A stretch of DNA of 23,106 nucleotides from an uncultured Oscillospiraceae bacterium (GTDB lineage Bacteria; Bacillota; Clostridia; Oscillospirales; Acutalibacteraceae), in the NCBI GenBank assembly GCA_900540865.1, contig UQHH01000041.1, positions 1 to 23,106 on the forward strand, given 5' to 3'. Positions 16,783 to 23,102 of the stretch are shown in pieces. The position numbers and the translations under genes are program-made. The notes below the pieces were generated by a model. That model saw only the letters and a program-made list of their open reading frames with translations, was not told the DNA's origin and did no database searches. Position 1 is the first letter of the stretch. Each line of letters begins with the position of its first letter.

Positions 16783-16974
16783 TTGATTTATGACACTTCG
16801 GGCTATCGTAAGGAAGTAGAAACGGTGTGGATGCGTGAAAAGCAGGTAATACTGGAGCATTATTTTCCGTGCCTTACGGAGGAGGCATTGAAAAAAAAAG
16901 AATCGGAAGCAAGCGGTGAGCTTGCGCAATTGTTTCTAAGGTATATGGGGAAAAAGGAAAAAGCGGACGCGTAA
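16783..16974 (+). CDS. Small charged protein upstream of the recombinase (candidate recombination directionality factor)
   Basis: 63 aa if started at TTG 16783, which has GGTGG (16773-16777) five bases upstream; another TTG at 16735 would overlap the operon terminator's T-tract region. I do not recognise the family. The sequence is charged and probably helical: EVETVWMREKQVILEHYFPC, then LTEEALKKKESEASGELAQL and a Lys-rich end. It lies between the NRPS-operon terminator and the recombinase gene, in the same orientation, and its TAA sits inside the palindrome at 16966-16987. A small protein beside a large serine recombinase is where a recombination directionality factor is often found, for example in the C. 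difficile sigK element. That assignment rests on position only. A role as a repressor of the recombinase is the alternative. Confidence 0.6.
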   Translation: MIYDTSGYRKEVETVWMREKQVILEHYFPCLTEEALKKKESEASGELAQLFLRYMGKKEKADA

Positions 16975-16996
16975 CATGTTACGCGTCTGTTTTTTT
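16966..16996 (+). terminator. 22-bp perfect palindrome plus T-tract between the small ORF and the recombinase
   Basis: Bases 16966-16987 form a perfect palindrome (half-site GACGCGTAACA), followed by TGTTTTTTT to 16996. It can act as an intrinsic terminator/attenuator for the small ORF, whose TAA (16972-16974) is in the stem. Its symmetry would also suit a dimeric operator. Confidence 0.7.
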
Positions 16997-17011
16997 GAAA
17001 GGAGGAAGCGG

Positions 17012-18511
17012 ATGAAAGCGGTATATGCGCGCCAGTCGGTTGACCGGGCGGACAGTATATCTGTGGAAAGCCAGATAGAGCTTTGTACCTATGAGCTAAA
17101 GGGAGACAAAAACTACAGGGTTTTCTGTGACAGGGGCTACAGCGGGAAAAACCTTCTCCGCCCCCAGTTCCAGCAGCTTCTTGACGAAATCAGGCGGGGG
17201 CGGGTCGAGCAGGTCGTCGTATATAAGCTCGACCGGATTAGCCGCAGCGTGCTCGATTTTGCAAACCTGATGGAGCTGTTTGAAAAGCACCGCGTGGAGT
17301 TTATCTCCTGCAGTGAAAAATTTGATACCTCGACACCTATGGGGCGCGCAATGCTGAGCATTTGTATCGTATTCGCGCAGCTCGAACGGGAGACGATTGC
17401 GCAGCGCGTGACCGACGCGTTCCTGTCCAGAAGCGAGAAAGGCTATTATATGGGCGGAAGGGTGCCGTATGGTTACCGGCTGGAAAAGGCCGTGCTCAAT
17501 GGAATCCACACCGGAAAATATATAATCTGTGAAGAAGAAGCAATGCAAATCCGCTTAATGTATACGCTGTATTCCGACCCCCATTGTTCTTATGGTGATA
17601 TTCTCAGCGCCTTTAATAGCAGGGGCTTTTTCTGCCGCGGAGAGCCGTGGGACCGCGCACGGATTGCCGACCATTTAAAAAACCCCGTCTATGTCCGCGC
17701 CGACGGCGCAGTTTATGATTTTTTCATAGAACAGGGAACTGAAATATGTAATCCGCGCGAGGATTTTGCGGGAGTAAACGGCTGTTACCTCTATACTTAT
17801 CAGGGGAAAGGCTCCAAGCATACGCAGCTTGCGGGCCGAAGGCTCGTGCTTGCGCCGCATGAGGGGCTTGTGGATTCCTATACATGGCTTGCCTGCAAGC
17901 GTAAAACCATGCGCAACAGGCAAATCCGTACGGCAGACAAGGTCGTTAATACATGGCTTGCGGGGCTTGTCAAATGCGGCCGGTGCGGCTATGCGCTCAC
18001 CTTTAAAAAATACAAGGGAAAAGGCGCGCGTTATCTGTTTTGCAGCCGTAGAATGAACGCTAAGGCCTGCGCGGGCGCGGGAACGCTTTATGCGGATGAA
18101 TTTGAGCAGATAATTAAAAACGCGCTTCTTCAAAAAATAGCGGCCTTCCAGACGCTTGCAATCCGTGATGATAAAGAGGCGGACCCGCGCGCAGACGAGC
18201 TCCGCCAGCAAATCACCCGCGTGGAAAAAGAGGTAGCAAGCCTTATGGAAAAGCTGCCGGGAGCGGGCGAGGCGCTAACGCGGCATATCGACGAAAGCGT
18301 CACCGCGCTGGAACGGAAAAAAGCAGAGACGGTTAAGGAGCTTACAATGCTCGAAAGGCAAAAGGCGGACGGCGCGCCCGGATTCGCAGCACAGGAGTGC
18401 TGCGGCAAATGGAACAGGCTTACCGTGCGGGAAAAACAGCGGGCAGCATGGGCGCTGATTGAACGAATTGAGGCAACCAGTGGAAACATTAAAATTTTTT
18501 GGAAAATATAG
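17012..18511 (+). CDS. Large serine recombinase (SpoIVCA/skin-element type)
   Basis: 499 aa from ATG 17012, with AAAGGAGG at 16998-17005; the open frame extends to 16976 but has no site there. Catalytic domain: YARQS with nucleophile Ser9, DRGYSGKNLLRPQFQQLLD, VVYKLDRISRS (about 70-78), and FAQLERETIAQRV. Then come a recombinase domain (GGRVPYGYRLEKA...), a zinc ribbon (C-x2-C in KCGRCG near 322, further Cys near 344 and 353) and a coiled coil (about 388-460, ELRQQITRVEKEVASLMEKL). Length and order match SpoIVCA, the 500-aa recombinase that excises skin from sigK. It lies just inside attR, facing the cotJC 3' part, and has no terminator of its own before the junction. It should catalyse integration/excision at cotJC. 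Identity is firm; sporulation-specific action is inference. Confidence 0.93.
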   Translation: MKAVYARQSVDRADSISVESQIELCTYELKGDKNYRVFCDRGYSGKNLLRPQFQQLLDEIRRGRVEQVVVYKLDRISRSVLDFANLMELFEKHRVEFISCSEKFDTSTPMGRAMLSICIVFAQLERETIAQRVTDAFLSRSEKGYYMGGRVPYGYRLEKAVLNGIHTGKYIICEEEAMQIRLMYTLYSDPHCSYGDILSAFNSRGFFCRGEPWDRARIADHLKNPVYVRADGAVYDFFIEQGTEICNPREDFAGVNGCYLYTYQGKGSKHTQLAGRRLVLAPHEGLVDSYTWLACKRKTMRNRQIRTADKVVNTWLAGLVKCGRCGYALTFKKYKGKGARYLFCSRRMNAKACAGAGTLYADEFEQIIKNALLQKIAAFQTLAIRDDKEADPRADELRQQITRVEKEVASLMEKLPGAGEALTRHIDESVTALERKKAETVKELTMLERQKADGAPGFAAQECCGKWNRLTVREKQRAAWALIERIEATSGNIKIFWKI

Positions 18512-18544
18512 TATGATTTTTAGCATGGATTATCTTTATCGTAA

Positions 18545-18592
18545 AGTTACCAGAAGTCGGCTTCGGCGAAGGTTTGCGTATTACAACGGATA
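18545..18592 (+). other. attR of the cotJC element
   Basis: This is the right junction. The element side starts with the arm AGTTACCA (18545-18552) and contains GGCTTCGGCGAA; from 18571 the sequence is cotJC (GGTTTGCGTATTACAACGG). The shared core with attL is 18560-18570, with one mismatch (C18564 against T482). Because exchange needs identical dinucleotides, this places the crossover in GGCGAA or GCTT; the dyad centre chooses GA at 18568-18569. Confidence 0.82.
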
Positions 18593-18672
18593 AGCTCGAC
18601 AGTAAAAACTTCTATGCGTTTAACCCGTCCTTCGATAAGTGCGGAAAAAATTGTCCTCCGGAAAAGAAGTAA
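18562..18672 (+). CDS. cotJC: CotJC, 3' part (displaced C-terminus)
   Basis: Reading from TTC 18562, the frame gives FGEGLRITTDKLDSKNFYAF, then residues ending CPPEKK and TAA at 18670-18672. This is the conserved C-terminal tail of clostridial CotJC, missing from the 5' part at 1-488. It has no ribosome binding site and no in-frame start codon: the frame is closed by TGA at 18514 and has no ATG after it. It can therefore only be translated after rejoining to the 5' part. Phase is preserved: the 5' part ends on codon GAA 486-488 and this part continues after the same GAA at 18568-18570. No stop codons or frameshifts have accumulated, which suggests continued selection on the rejoined gene. Confidence 0.92.
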   Translation, partial: FGEGLRITTDKLDSKNFYAFNPSFDKCGKNCPPEKK

Positions 18673-18696
18673 AAGGCTGCAAGTAATCAAAAAATA

Positions 18697-18730
18697 AAAG
18701 CCCCATCCGTCGCGGGAGGGGCTTTATTTT
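18697..18730 (+). terminator. cotJC terminator
   Basis: AAAGCCCC (18697-18704) pairs with GGGGCTTT (18718-18725) with further inner and outer pairing, followed by ATTTT. It starts 24 bases after the cotJC stop. With the element in place it is also the first terminator met by recombinase transcripts. Confidence 0.85.
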
Positions 18731-18771
18731 TGTGTAAATAGCTTATTTAGCCATCATTGCAAATACGCTCA

Positions 18772-19230
18772 TTAGGCGCGGTCGGCATATAAATCAAAAT
18801 TAACATGCCACTTGCCGTCCTCATTTACTGTGACATCCTGCCAATGAAAATGATTGTCCTCAATTTGAACAAAAACCCATTTTTTACTTTCATCCTCAAT
18901 ATTTGTTAGAACTATTTTATTGCCCTGCTTTTTTGCTTCAAGCCGAATGATTTTTCCCGTATAACAATATGCAATATCCCAAGCGTATGTATTAGGGTTG
19001 TAGACACGCAGCGTTGTTCCGTATTCAAATCCGGGTAAGACAATAACATCCTGTATCGCCATTCCCTCAAGAATCCATGAAAAATGCCACTCGCCTTTTA
19101 TCACGCGGGAATTGCTATTGTCAACATAGTCTATTTTCCAACTGCCAATCAGTTTTCCGAAATAATCAAACTCTTCGGGTAGTGTTTGATGCTTTCCTTC
19201 ACTTGCCAGTGCTTCAAAGAAATGCTTCAT
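18772..19230 (-). CDS. DUF1579-like hypothetical protein (lipocalin-like fold suspected)
   Basis: 152 aa from ATG 19230, with GGAGG about ten bases upstream. The sequence (KLIGSWKIDYVDNSNSRVIKG, then EGMAIQDVIVLPG, TLRVYNPNTYAWDIAYCYT, HWQDVTVNEDGKWHVNF) has the alternating beta pattern, the start 'lIGSW' and the final 'F.R/DR'-type end of DUF1579/heme-binding-like beta-barrel proteins of unknown function. It has no signal peptide or membrane segment. It is AT-richer than its neighbours, which may indicate a separate acquisition. It is convergent with cotJC and probably monocistronic. No specific function can be given. Confidence 0.65.
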   Translation of the reverse strand: MKHFFEALASEGKHQTLPEEFDYFGKLIGSWKIDYVDNSNSRVIKGEWHFSWILEGMAIQDVIVLPGFEYGTTLRVYNPNTYAWDIAYCYTGKIIRLEAKKQGNKIVLTNIEDESKKWVFVQIEDNHFHWQDVTVNEDGKWHVNFDLYADRA

Positions 19231-19446
19231 GCGCTGATTTCTCCTCCGTTATAAATTGTTTTCTGTACGCTTTTACCGCCTATAGGCACGAACATATAAC
19301 TAACTTTTTATTCTAATATTAGCGCATGGAAATGTCAAACAGCTCATTTCGCTTCATTATTTTTTTAACTGTTTATAACCCTGTTATTCGCTTGGACACC
19401 ATTTAGGCGCCGCTTTATCGCCGCTGGATATTTACTGTTTTTTTAG
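19231..19446. other. 216-bp intergenic region in the right flank
   Basis: AT-rich spacer upstream of the DUF1579-like gene and downstream of the permease operon. I see no convincing promoter or terminator, only a 7-base direct repeat CGCCGCT (19408-19414, 19419-19425) of no evident meaning. Confidence 0.4.
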
Positions 19447-20109
19447 TTACTTTAAGGAAAAACGCTTTTTGTAAACCCAATTTCCTGCAAAAATGAGGAT
19501 GAAAGCAAAAACGAGCAGCGGCAGATAGGGAAGCAGCAGCATTTTGAAGCGCTCGATTCGCCCGCTGCACACCATGTTGATAAACCTAAGCGCTTCCGCG
19601 TTGGAGTAGATGCAAAAAATCTCGTAAAATACATTGATTAAAAACGGCACGGCAATCGTGCGGCATAACAGCATTAGGAAAAAGGTCATCCCCGCAAAAA
19701 CAAACGCTTGAATGAAAAACAGCAGAAAGTCCATCCAAAAGCTTTCAAAGAACAGCGCATAAAGAAAAATCAGAAGGGCTGCGTGTAGGATATACCAGAA
19801 AAAAATCAGGAAAAAATCTCCCAAAAGAGAGTTTTTATATACGCGCAGCAGCTCCCTGCCGTCCCCCTCGGCATACTCCCTCAGCCCGAAAATGACCCAC
19901 CATGTGGCCATAAAAGGGATATACCGCTGCAATTCCATAAAGGTCAGCTCAAACGACAATCTGCTCAATCCGTTAGAAAGATAGTGGCCAACACTGAAAA
20001 ACGGCAGTAGCAAAAATAAAACGGCAATCGGCACAAAGTAAAGGAGCTTTAGACTTTTCAGGTTATAGTAGCAGAGCCTAAACAGGCTCATAGCTTTTTC
20101 AAAGCGCAT
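19447..20109 (-). CDS. ABC transporter permease-like membrane protein
   Basis: 220 aa, with about six predicted membrane segments (for example LLYFVPIAVLFLLLPFF, DFFLIFFWYILHAALLIFLY, FLLFFIQAFVFAGMTFFLML, LLPYLPLLVFAFILIFAGNW) and a basic C-terminus KKRFSLK. I find no enzymatic motif. It is the last gene of a minus-strand operon and its start overlaps the ATPase gene by 22 bases, so it is most likely the second membrane subunit of that ABC transporter. The short size and spacing fit ABC-2-type permeases, but assignment rests mainly on topology and context. No clear terminator follows the stop at 19447. Confidence 0.65.
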   Translation of the reverse strand: MRFEKAMSLFRLCYYNLKSLKLLYFVPIAVLFLLLPFFSVGHYLSNGLSRLSFELTFMELQRYIPFMATWWVIFGLREYAEGDGRELLRVYKNSLLGDFFLIFFWYILHAALLIFLYALFFESFWMDFLLFFIQAFVFAGMTFFLMLLCRTIAVPFLINVFYEIFCIYSNAEALRFINMVCSGRIERFKMLLLPYLPLLVFAFILIFAGNWVYKKRFSLK

Positions 20110-20909
20110 AAAAAACCGTCCTCCACTGTAGGGGCTTGCAGCTCTCCGGGCTGGCTGGAGGAGGACAGCACGCGCAGCATGGCGCGGCCGTTTTCCTCGG
20201 TTCTGTCCTTAACGAAATAGCTTCCAGTAAGCTCGTTTTCCCTTTGTGCTTCTAACAGGTACACTTTATCCTGTGCGAGATGCGCAATTTCCGCACCCGT
20301 ACCATTTGCCGCAAGTTTTCCCGCGTCCATAATCAAAATTCTGTCACATACCGCCTCTACGTCCGATACAATATGCGTGGAAATCACGACCGTACAGCTT
20401 TCTTTAATGCGCGCAAGCGTGTTTTTAAAGCGCATGCGTTCCTCAGGGTCAAGCCCCGCGGTCGGTTCGTCAAAGAGGATAAGCGCGGGGTTACCGAGCA
20501 AGGCCTGCGCCACGCCGACTCTCCTGACCATTCCGCCGGAAAGGGTAGATATACGGTCGTGCAGGCGGTCGGTAAGGTTTACCTCCTCCACGCACCGTTC
20601 AATTTGTTCCTTTTGCTTTTCTTTTTCAATTTTTTTCAGCGTAGCGAAATACGACATCATTTCATATACGGTAAGCTCCTTGAACATGCCGTATTTCTGC
20701 GGCAGGTACCCAATCAAGCCTGCGGGCATTTCTATCGTACCGCCGTCGGGCCGGTACAGCCCGCAAATACAGCGCAGCAGCGTTGTCTTGCCCGCGCCGT
20801 TGGGGCCCAGCAGGCCAAACGCGCCGTGCCCGTCTATCTGCGCGCTGAAGCCGTCGAGCGCCCTTTTCTTTTTAAATTTTTTGGTACAGTTTTCAATTTT
20901 CAGCATCAT
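20088..20909 (-). CDS. ABC transporter ATP-binding protein
   Basis: 273 aa. Walker A GPNGAGKTTLL (about residues 35-45), Q-loop YLPQKYGMF, signature LSGGMVRRVG, Walker B LILFDEPTAGLDP and the H-loop STHIVSD are all intact, so this is an active ABC-type ATPase of the CcmA/ABC-2 (drug/lantibiotic-type) subfamily. About 60 residues after the nucleotide-binding domain form the usual C-terminal extension. It overlaps the membrane-protein gene upstream by 17 bases and the permease gene downstream by 22 bases, so the three genes should be co-translated and form one complex. The substrate is unknown; the small secreted protein at 22707-23102 in the same orientation is a candidate. Confidence 0.92.
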   Translation of the reverse strand: MMLKIENCTKKFKKKRALDGFSAQIDGHGAFGLLGPNGAGKTTLLRCICGLYRPDGGTIEMPAGLIGYLPQKYGMFKELTVYEMMSYFATLKKIEKEKQKEQIERCVEEVNLTDRLHDRISTLSGGMVRRVGVAQALLGNPALILFDEPTAGLDPEERMRFKNTLARIKESCTVVISTHIVSDVEAVCDRILIMDAGKLAANGTGAEIAHLAQDKVYLLEAQRENELTGSYFVKDRTEENGRAMLRVLSSSSQPGELQAPTVEDGFLCALKKL

Positions 20910-22623
20910 TGTACTCCTTTACCAGCATTTCAGCGTCTTCCTGTAAATATTCCTGATTGGGGAACATTAAAAAAACCTGGTTGTCAAATGTTACGAAAGA
21001 ACCGTACTGAGCAAAATTCCCAAACTCTGTCGTCGATTGGAATATCGTCATGCTGTCCAAATCAAGATGGTTTTCTATGTTTTCCTTTTTTTCTATCTCC
21101 GTGATTTTCTGCTGCAGCTTTTCTAAATATTCCCGGTCCAGCGGCGGGCTGTTCCAACCGCCGATGCTCGGATAAATCGTATTGTTGCCGGTCGCGTCCT
21201 TCCGCAGCAGGCCGCCCATCAGGGTAGGAGAACCCGCCTCTCCGGAAAAGCAGTTTTTCCGGCCCTCTGTCTCTGTTACATTACTAAAAATCTGACGGCC
21301 GGCCTCAACCTCGATGCTGTACTGCGAGGGAAAGCCGTTTAAGACCTTCTGGTAGCCCTGGTAGCCGTTGCTGATTTGATGAAAGCCGGCTACAGGATAA
21401 TACGGAAAACACCCCGGCAGCAGAACGGCCTGGTGGTTGCTGTATAAAATCGGGCTGTAGCCCTTGTATGAAAGCGTAAGGCCCGTAAGCGGTGCTTGGG
21501 AGGTAACGGTCAAATAATCGTTTTCGCGTGTGTAGGCAAGGCCGTTTCCGCTTTGGTCGGTTACACTCAAAATTTCATATCCGTGGTAGAGCGTAAAATT
21601 ATATTCCGTTGTATCGGCAGGGGAAAGCGCCATGTCCACCGTGGCCTCCAGCTCCCGGCCGATTTTAAGCTTCATATCGTAAGAGGGGACGGTAAAGCCG
21701 GCCGCCATAATTTTAGAGGCGTGCTCCCGGTAATATTCGTCATCGATGCGGGTAATGCTCTGGGGATAGGGGCCGAGCACGATTTCGCTCCCCCCAAGAA
21801 AATAGCCGTACAGGTTTACGCCTGCCAGTATAACGGCAAGGGCTGTAATCGCAAGCCGCTTTTTTGTTTTTCTTTGCAGAATGGCAAAAATCACGACTGC
21901 AAGGAACAGGCAAATCCAGAACAGCATCAAATTCCAGCGCAGCGCCTCGTTTGACAGCCCATATTGGAAATCAACCACCCAAGTCAGGTTCGGCGGCAGG
22001 ATTTTGCTGAAAAACCATTTGGCCGGCCACAGGTTGAAGCCGTAGGAATCGGTCGCGATTCCGGAAATCATATCGGATACAGGGCTTACAATAAAAATCG
22101 CGAGCGCCATGAGCGAATAGGCCGGCGCGCGCTTGAATTTCAGCGCAAGGCACATGCCGAACAGGTTCGCGAGCGTGCCGAGCAGGAAAAGGTTCAGGAA
22201 ATTGACCAGCACAATATGCAGGTAATAATCAAGAATCATCACCCCGCCAACCGCCGCGATTGCATAGTTGAATAGGGTGGCAAGCAGGAATACAAGCAGC
22301 ACCGGCAAGGTCAGCACGGCAAGCATGCCGCCGTATGCTTTCAGCCTGCCGTTTTTATGAGCGGACAGGCATTCTTCTATCCCGCATTGCTTTACCTTAT
22401 ATATAAATTCATACGAAAGGTATAGTCCCGCAATAAAAACAGGCAGGCTGCATTCCTGTGTGCACTGTAAATAAATTAATATATCCCAGTTTATGGTGAA
22501 GGTATAACACCTATAAGAAAGATAGATGAAAAAACCGGCAAAAGCCAGCAGCGCCACAATAAAAATATGGCGGTCCCGTATGAAAATTTGCAGGTTCTTT
22601 TTCAGCTGAAGCACCGCGTTCAC
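20893..22623 (-). CDS. ABC-type large membrane protein with extracytoplasmic C-terminal domain
   Basis: 576 aa. Residues about 1-280 hold seven or so membrane segments (HIFIVALLAFAGFFIYLSY, MLAVLTLPVLLVFLLATLFN, YLHIVLVNFLNLFLLGTLAN, YSMALAIFIVSP-like segment, LMLFWICLFLAVVIFAIL, LAITALAVILAGVNLYGYFL). Residues about 290-576 are hydrophilic, rich in Tyr, Asn and Gly, and predicted outside the membrane. The layout resembles large permeases of ABC transporters linked to peptide export, immunity or envelope stress. It is followed by its ATPase (17-base overlap). A GU-containing hairpin separates it from the upstream secreted-protein gene. The substrate cannot be read from the sequence. Confidence 0.68.
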   Translation of the reverse strand: MNAVLQLKKNLQIFIRDRHIFIVALLAFAGFFIYLSYRCYTFTINWDILIYLQCTQECSLPVFIAGLYLSYEFIYKVKQCGIEECLSAHKNGRLKAYGGMLAVLTLPVLLVFLLATLFNYAIAAVGGVMILDYYLHIVLVNFLNLFLLGTLANLFGMCLALKFKRAPAYSLMALAIFIVSPVSDMISGIATDSYGFNLWPAKWFFSKILPPNLTWVVDFQYGLSNEALRWNLMLFWICLFLAVVIFAILQRKTKKRLAITALAVILAGVNLYGYFLGGSEIVLGPYPQSITRIDDEYYREHASKIMAAGFTVPSYDMKLKIGRELEATVDMALSPADTTEYNFTLYHGYEILSVTDQSGNGLAYTRENDYLTVTSQAPLTGLTLSYKGYSPILYSNHQAVLLPGCFPYYPVAGFHQISNGYQGYQKVLNGFPSQYSIEVEAGRQIFSNVTETEGRKNCFSGEAGSPTLMGGLLRKDATGNNTIYPSIGGWNSPPLDREYLEKLQQKITEIEKKENIENHLDLDSMTIFQSTTEFGNFAQYGSFVTFDNQVFLMFPNQEYLQEDAEMLVKEYNDAEN

Positions 22624-22648
22624 TCCTTTGTTTTGAAGGATTTAGAAC

Positions 22649-22690
22649 GCCCCGCATACCGTATCAAAATTTGTGGACGGCATACGGGGC
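22649..22690 (-). terminator. Hairpin between the secreted-protein gene and the ABC operon (attenuator or processing site)
   Basis: On the minus strand a 14-bp stem with two G-U pairs (22690-22677 with 22662-22649, outer GCCCCG/CGGGGC) and a 14-base loop lies between the stop of the secreted-protein gene and the start of the membrane-protein gene. No U-tract follows, so partial termination or 3'-end stabilisation is more likely than full termination. Confidence 0.55.
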
Positions 22691-22706
22691 TTACATGGTT
22701 TATGTG

Positions 22707-23102
22707 TTAATTATGTGCGTGGAATTTACTGGTGGCAACACAGCCGGTTCCGCGCCACCAGAAGGAACTCATATGTCCCCGCCAGCTGGCGCCGCCGCCT
22801 ACATCGTATGACACAGGTTTGCTGGCACTTCTTCCCGGCTCCGCGAAAATGTGATAGGCGTTTTGCCAGCCTTTTCCGGGTAAGGAATAATCAAGATACA
22901 TATTAACTCCGTCGTTGGACGATGCTGCGGTTCTTAAATATTCAATATTCCCCTTTTTATAGAGTCCGAGTGTTTTAGAGTAAGCGTCAACCTGATCCTT
23001 CGCCAAGCTGAAGGTAGTCGATACCGCACTTGCGGGCATGGCCGCGGTCGATACCAGCAGCACAGCCGCTGCCGCAACCGCAAGGATTTTTTTGGTTTTC
23101 AT
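22707..23102 (-). CDS. Small secreted protein with signal peptide (bacteriocin-like, uncertain)
   Basis: 131 aa from ATG 23102; its ribosome binding site lies outside the window. A clear Sec signal peptide (KTKK, hydrophobic core, PASA) is cleaved after Ala26, leaving about 105 residues. The mature part is Gly/Ser/Tyr/Trp-rich with clustered tryptophans near the end (GGGASWRGH, SFWWRGTG), a single Cys, and the C-terminus SKFHAHN. A small secreted protein followed by a large membrane protein and an ABC ATPase is the layout of lactococcin-972-type bacteriocin loci, but I cannot align the mature sequence to that family with confidence. Alternatives are an exported pheromone-like or envelope protein whose transporter handles or resists it. 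Confidence 0.6.
   Translation of the reverse strand: MKTKKILAVAAAAVLLVSTAAMPASAVSTTFSLAKDQVDAYSKTLGLYKKGNIEYLRTAASSNDGVNMYLDYSLPGKGWQNAYHIFAEPGRSASKPVSYDVGGGASWRGHMSSFWWRGTGCVATSKFHAHN

Larger units (their letters stand above)
487..18568 (+). mobile_element. 18.08-kb serine-recombinase element inserted in cotJC, carrying an NRPS cluster (skin-like intervening element)
   Basis: The ends are defined by the precise split of cotJC and by the shared GCTT(T/C)GGCGAA at 478-488 and 18560-18570. Length is 18,082 bp if the crossover is at the GA dinucleotide. A SpoIVCA-sized large serine recombinase lies 57 bases inside the right end, in the same orientation as cotJC. No conjugation, replication, capsid or transposase genes are present, so the element does not look self-transmissible. 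Cargo: NuoE-like protein, AraC-type regulator, partner-switching proteins, NRPS, MATE-ATPase fusion, TIM-like protein and a small ORF. Known family: recombinase-bearing elements that interrupt sporulation genes and excise in the mother cell (sigK skin, SPbeta in spsM). Excision here is inferred from the att architecture. Confidence 0.88.

Noticed and set aside
487..18568. Prophage or conjugative element
   Set aside because: No structural phage, relaxase, type IV secretion or replication genes; only the recombinase marks it as mobile.
18525..18593. 22-codon ORF starting ATG 18525 across attR
   Set aside because: No ribosome binding site, wrong frame for cotJC, and no recognisable sequence.
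19408..19425. Direct repeat CGCCGCT in the right-flank spacer
   Set aside because: Only 7 bases, two copies, no associated gene boundary or recombinase; likely chance.
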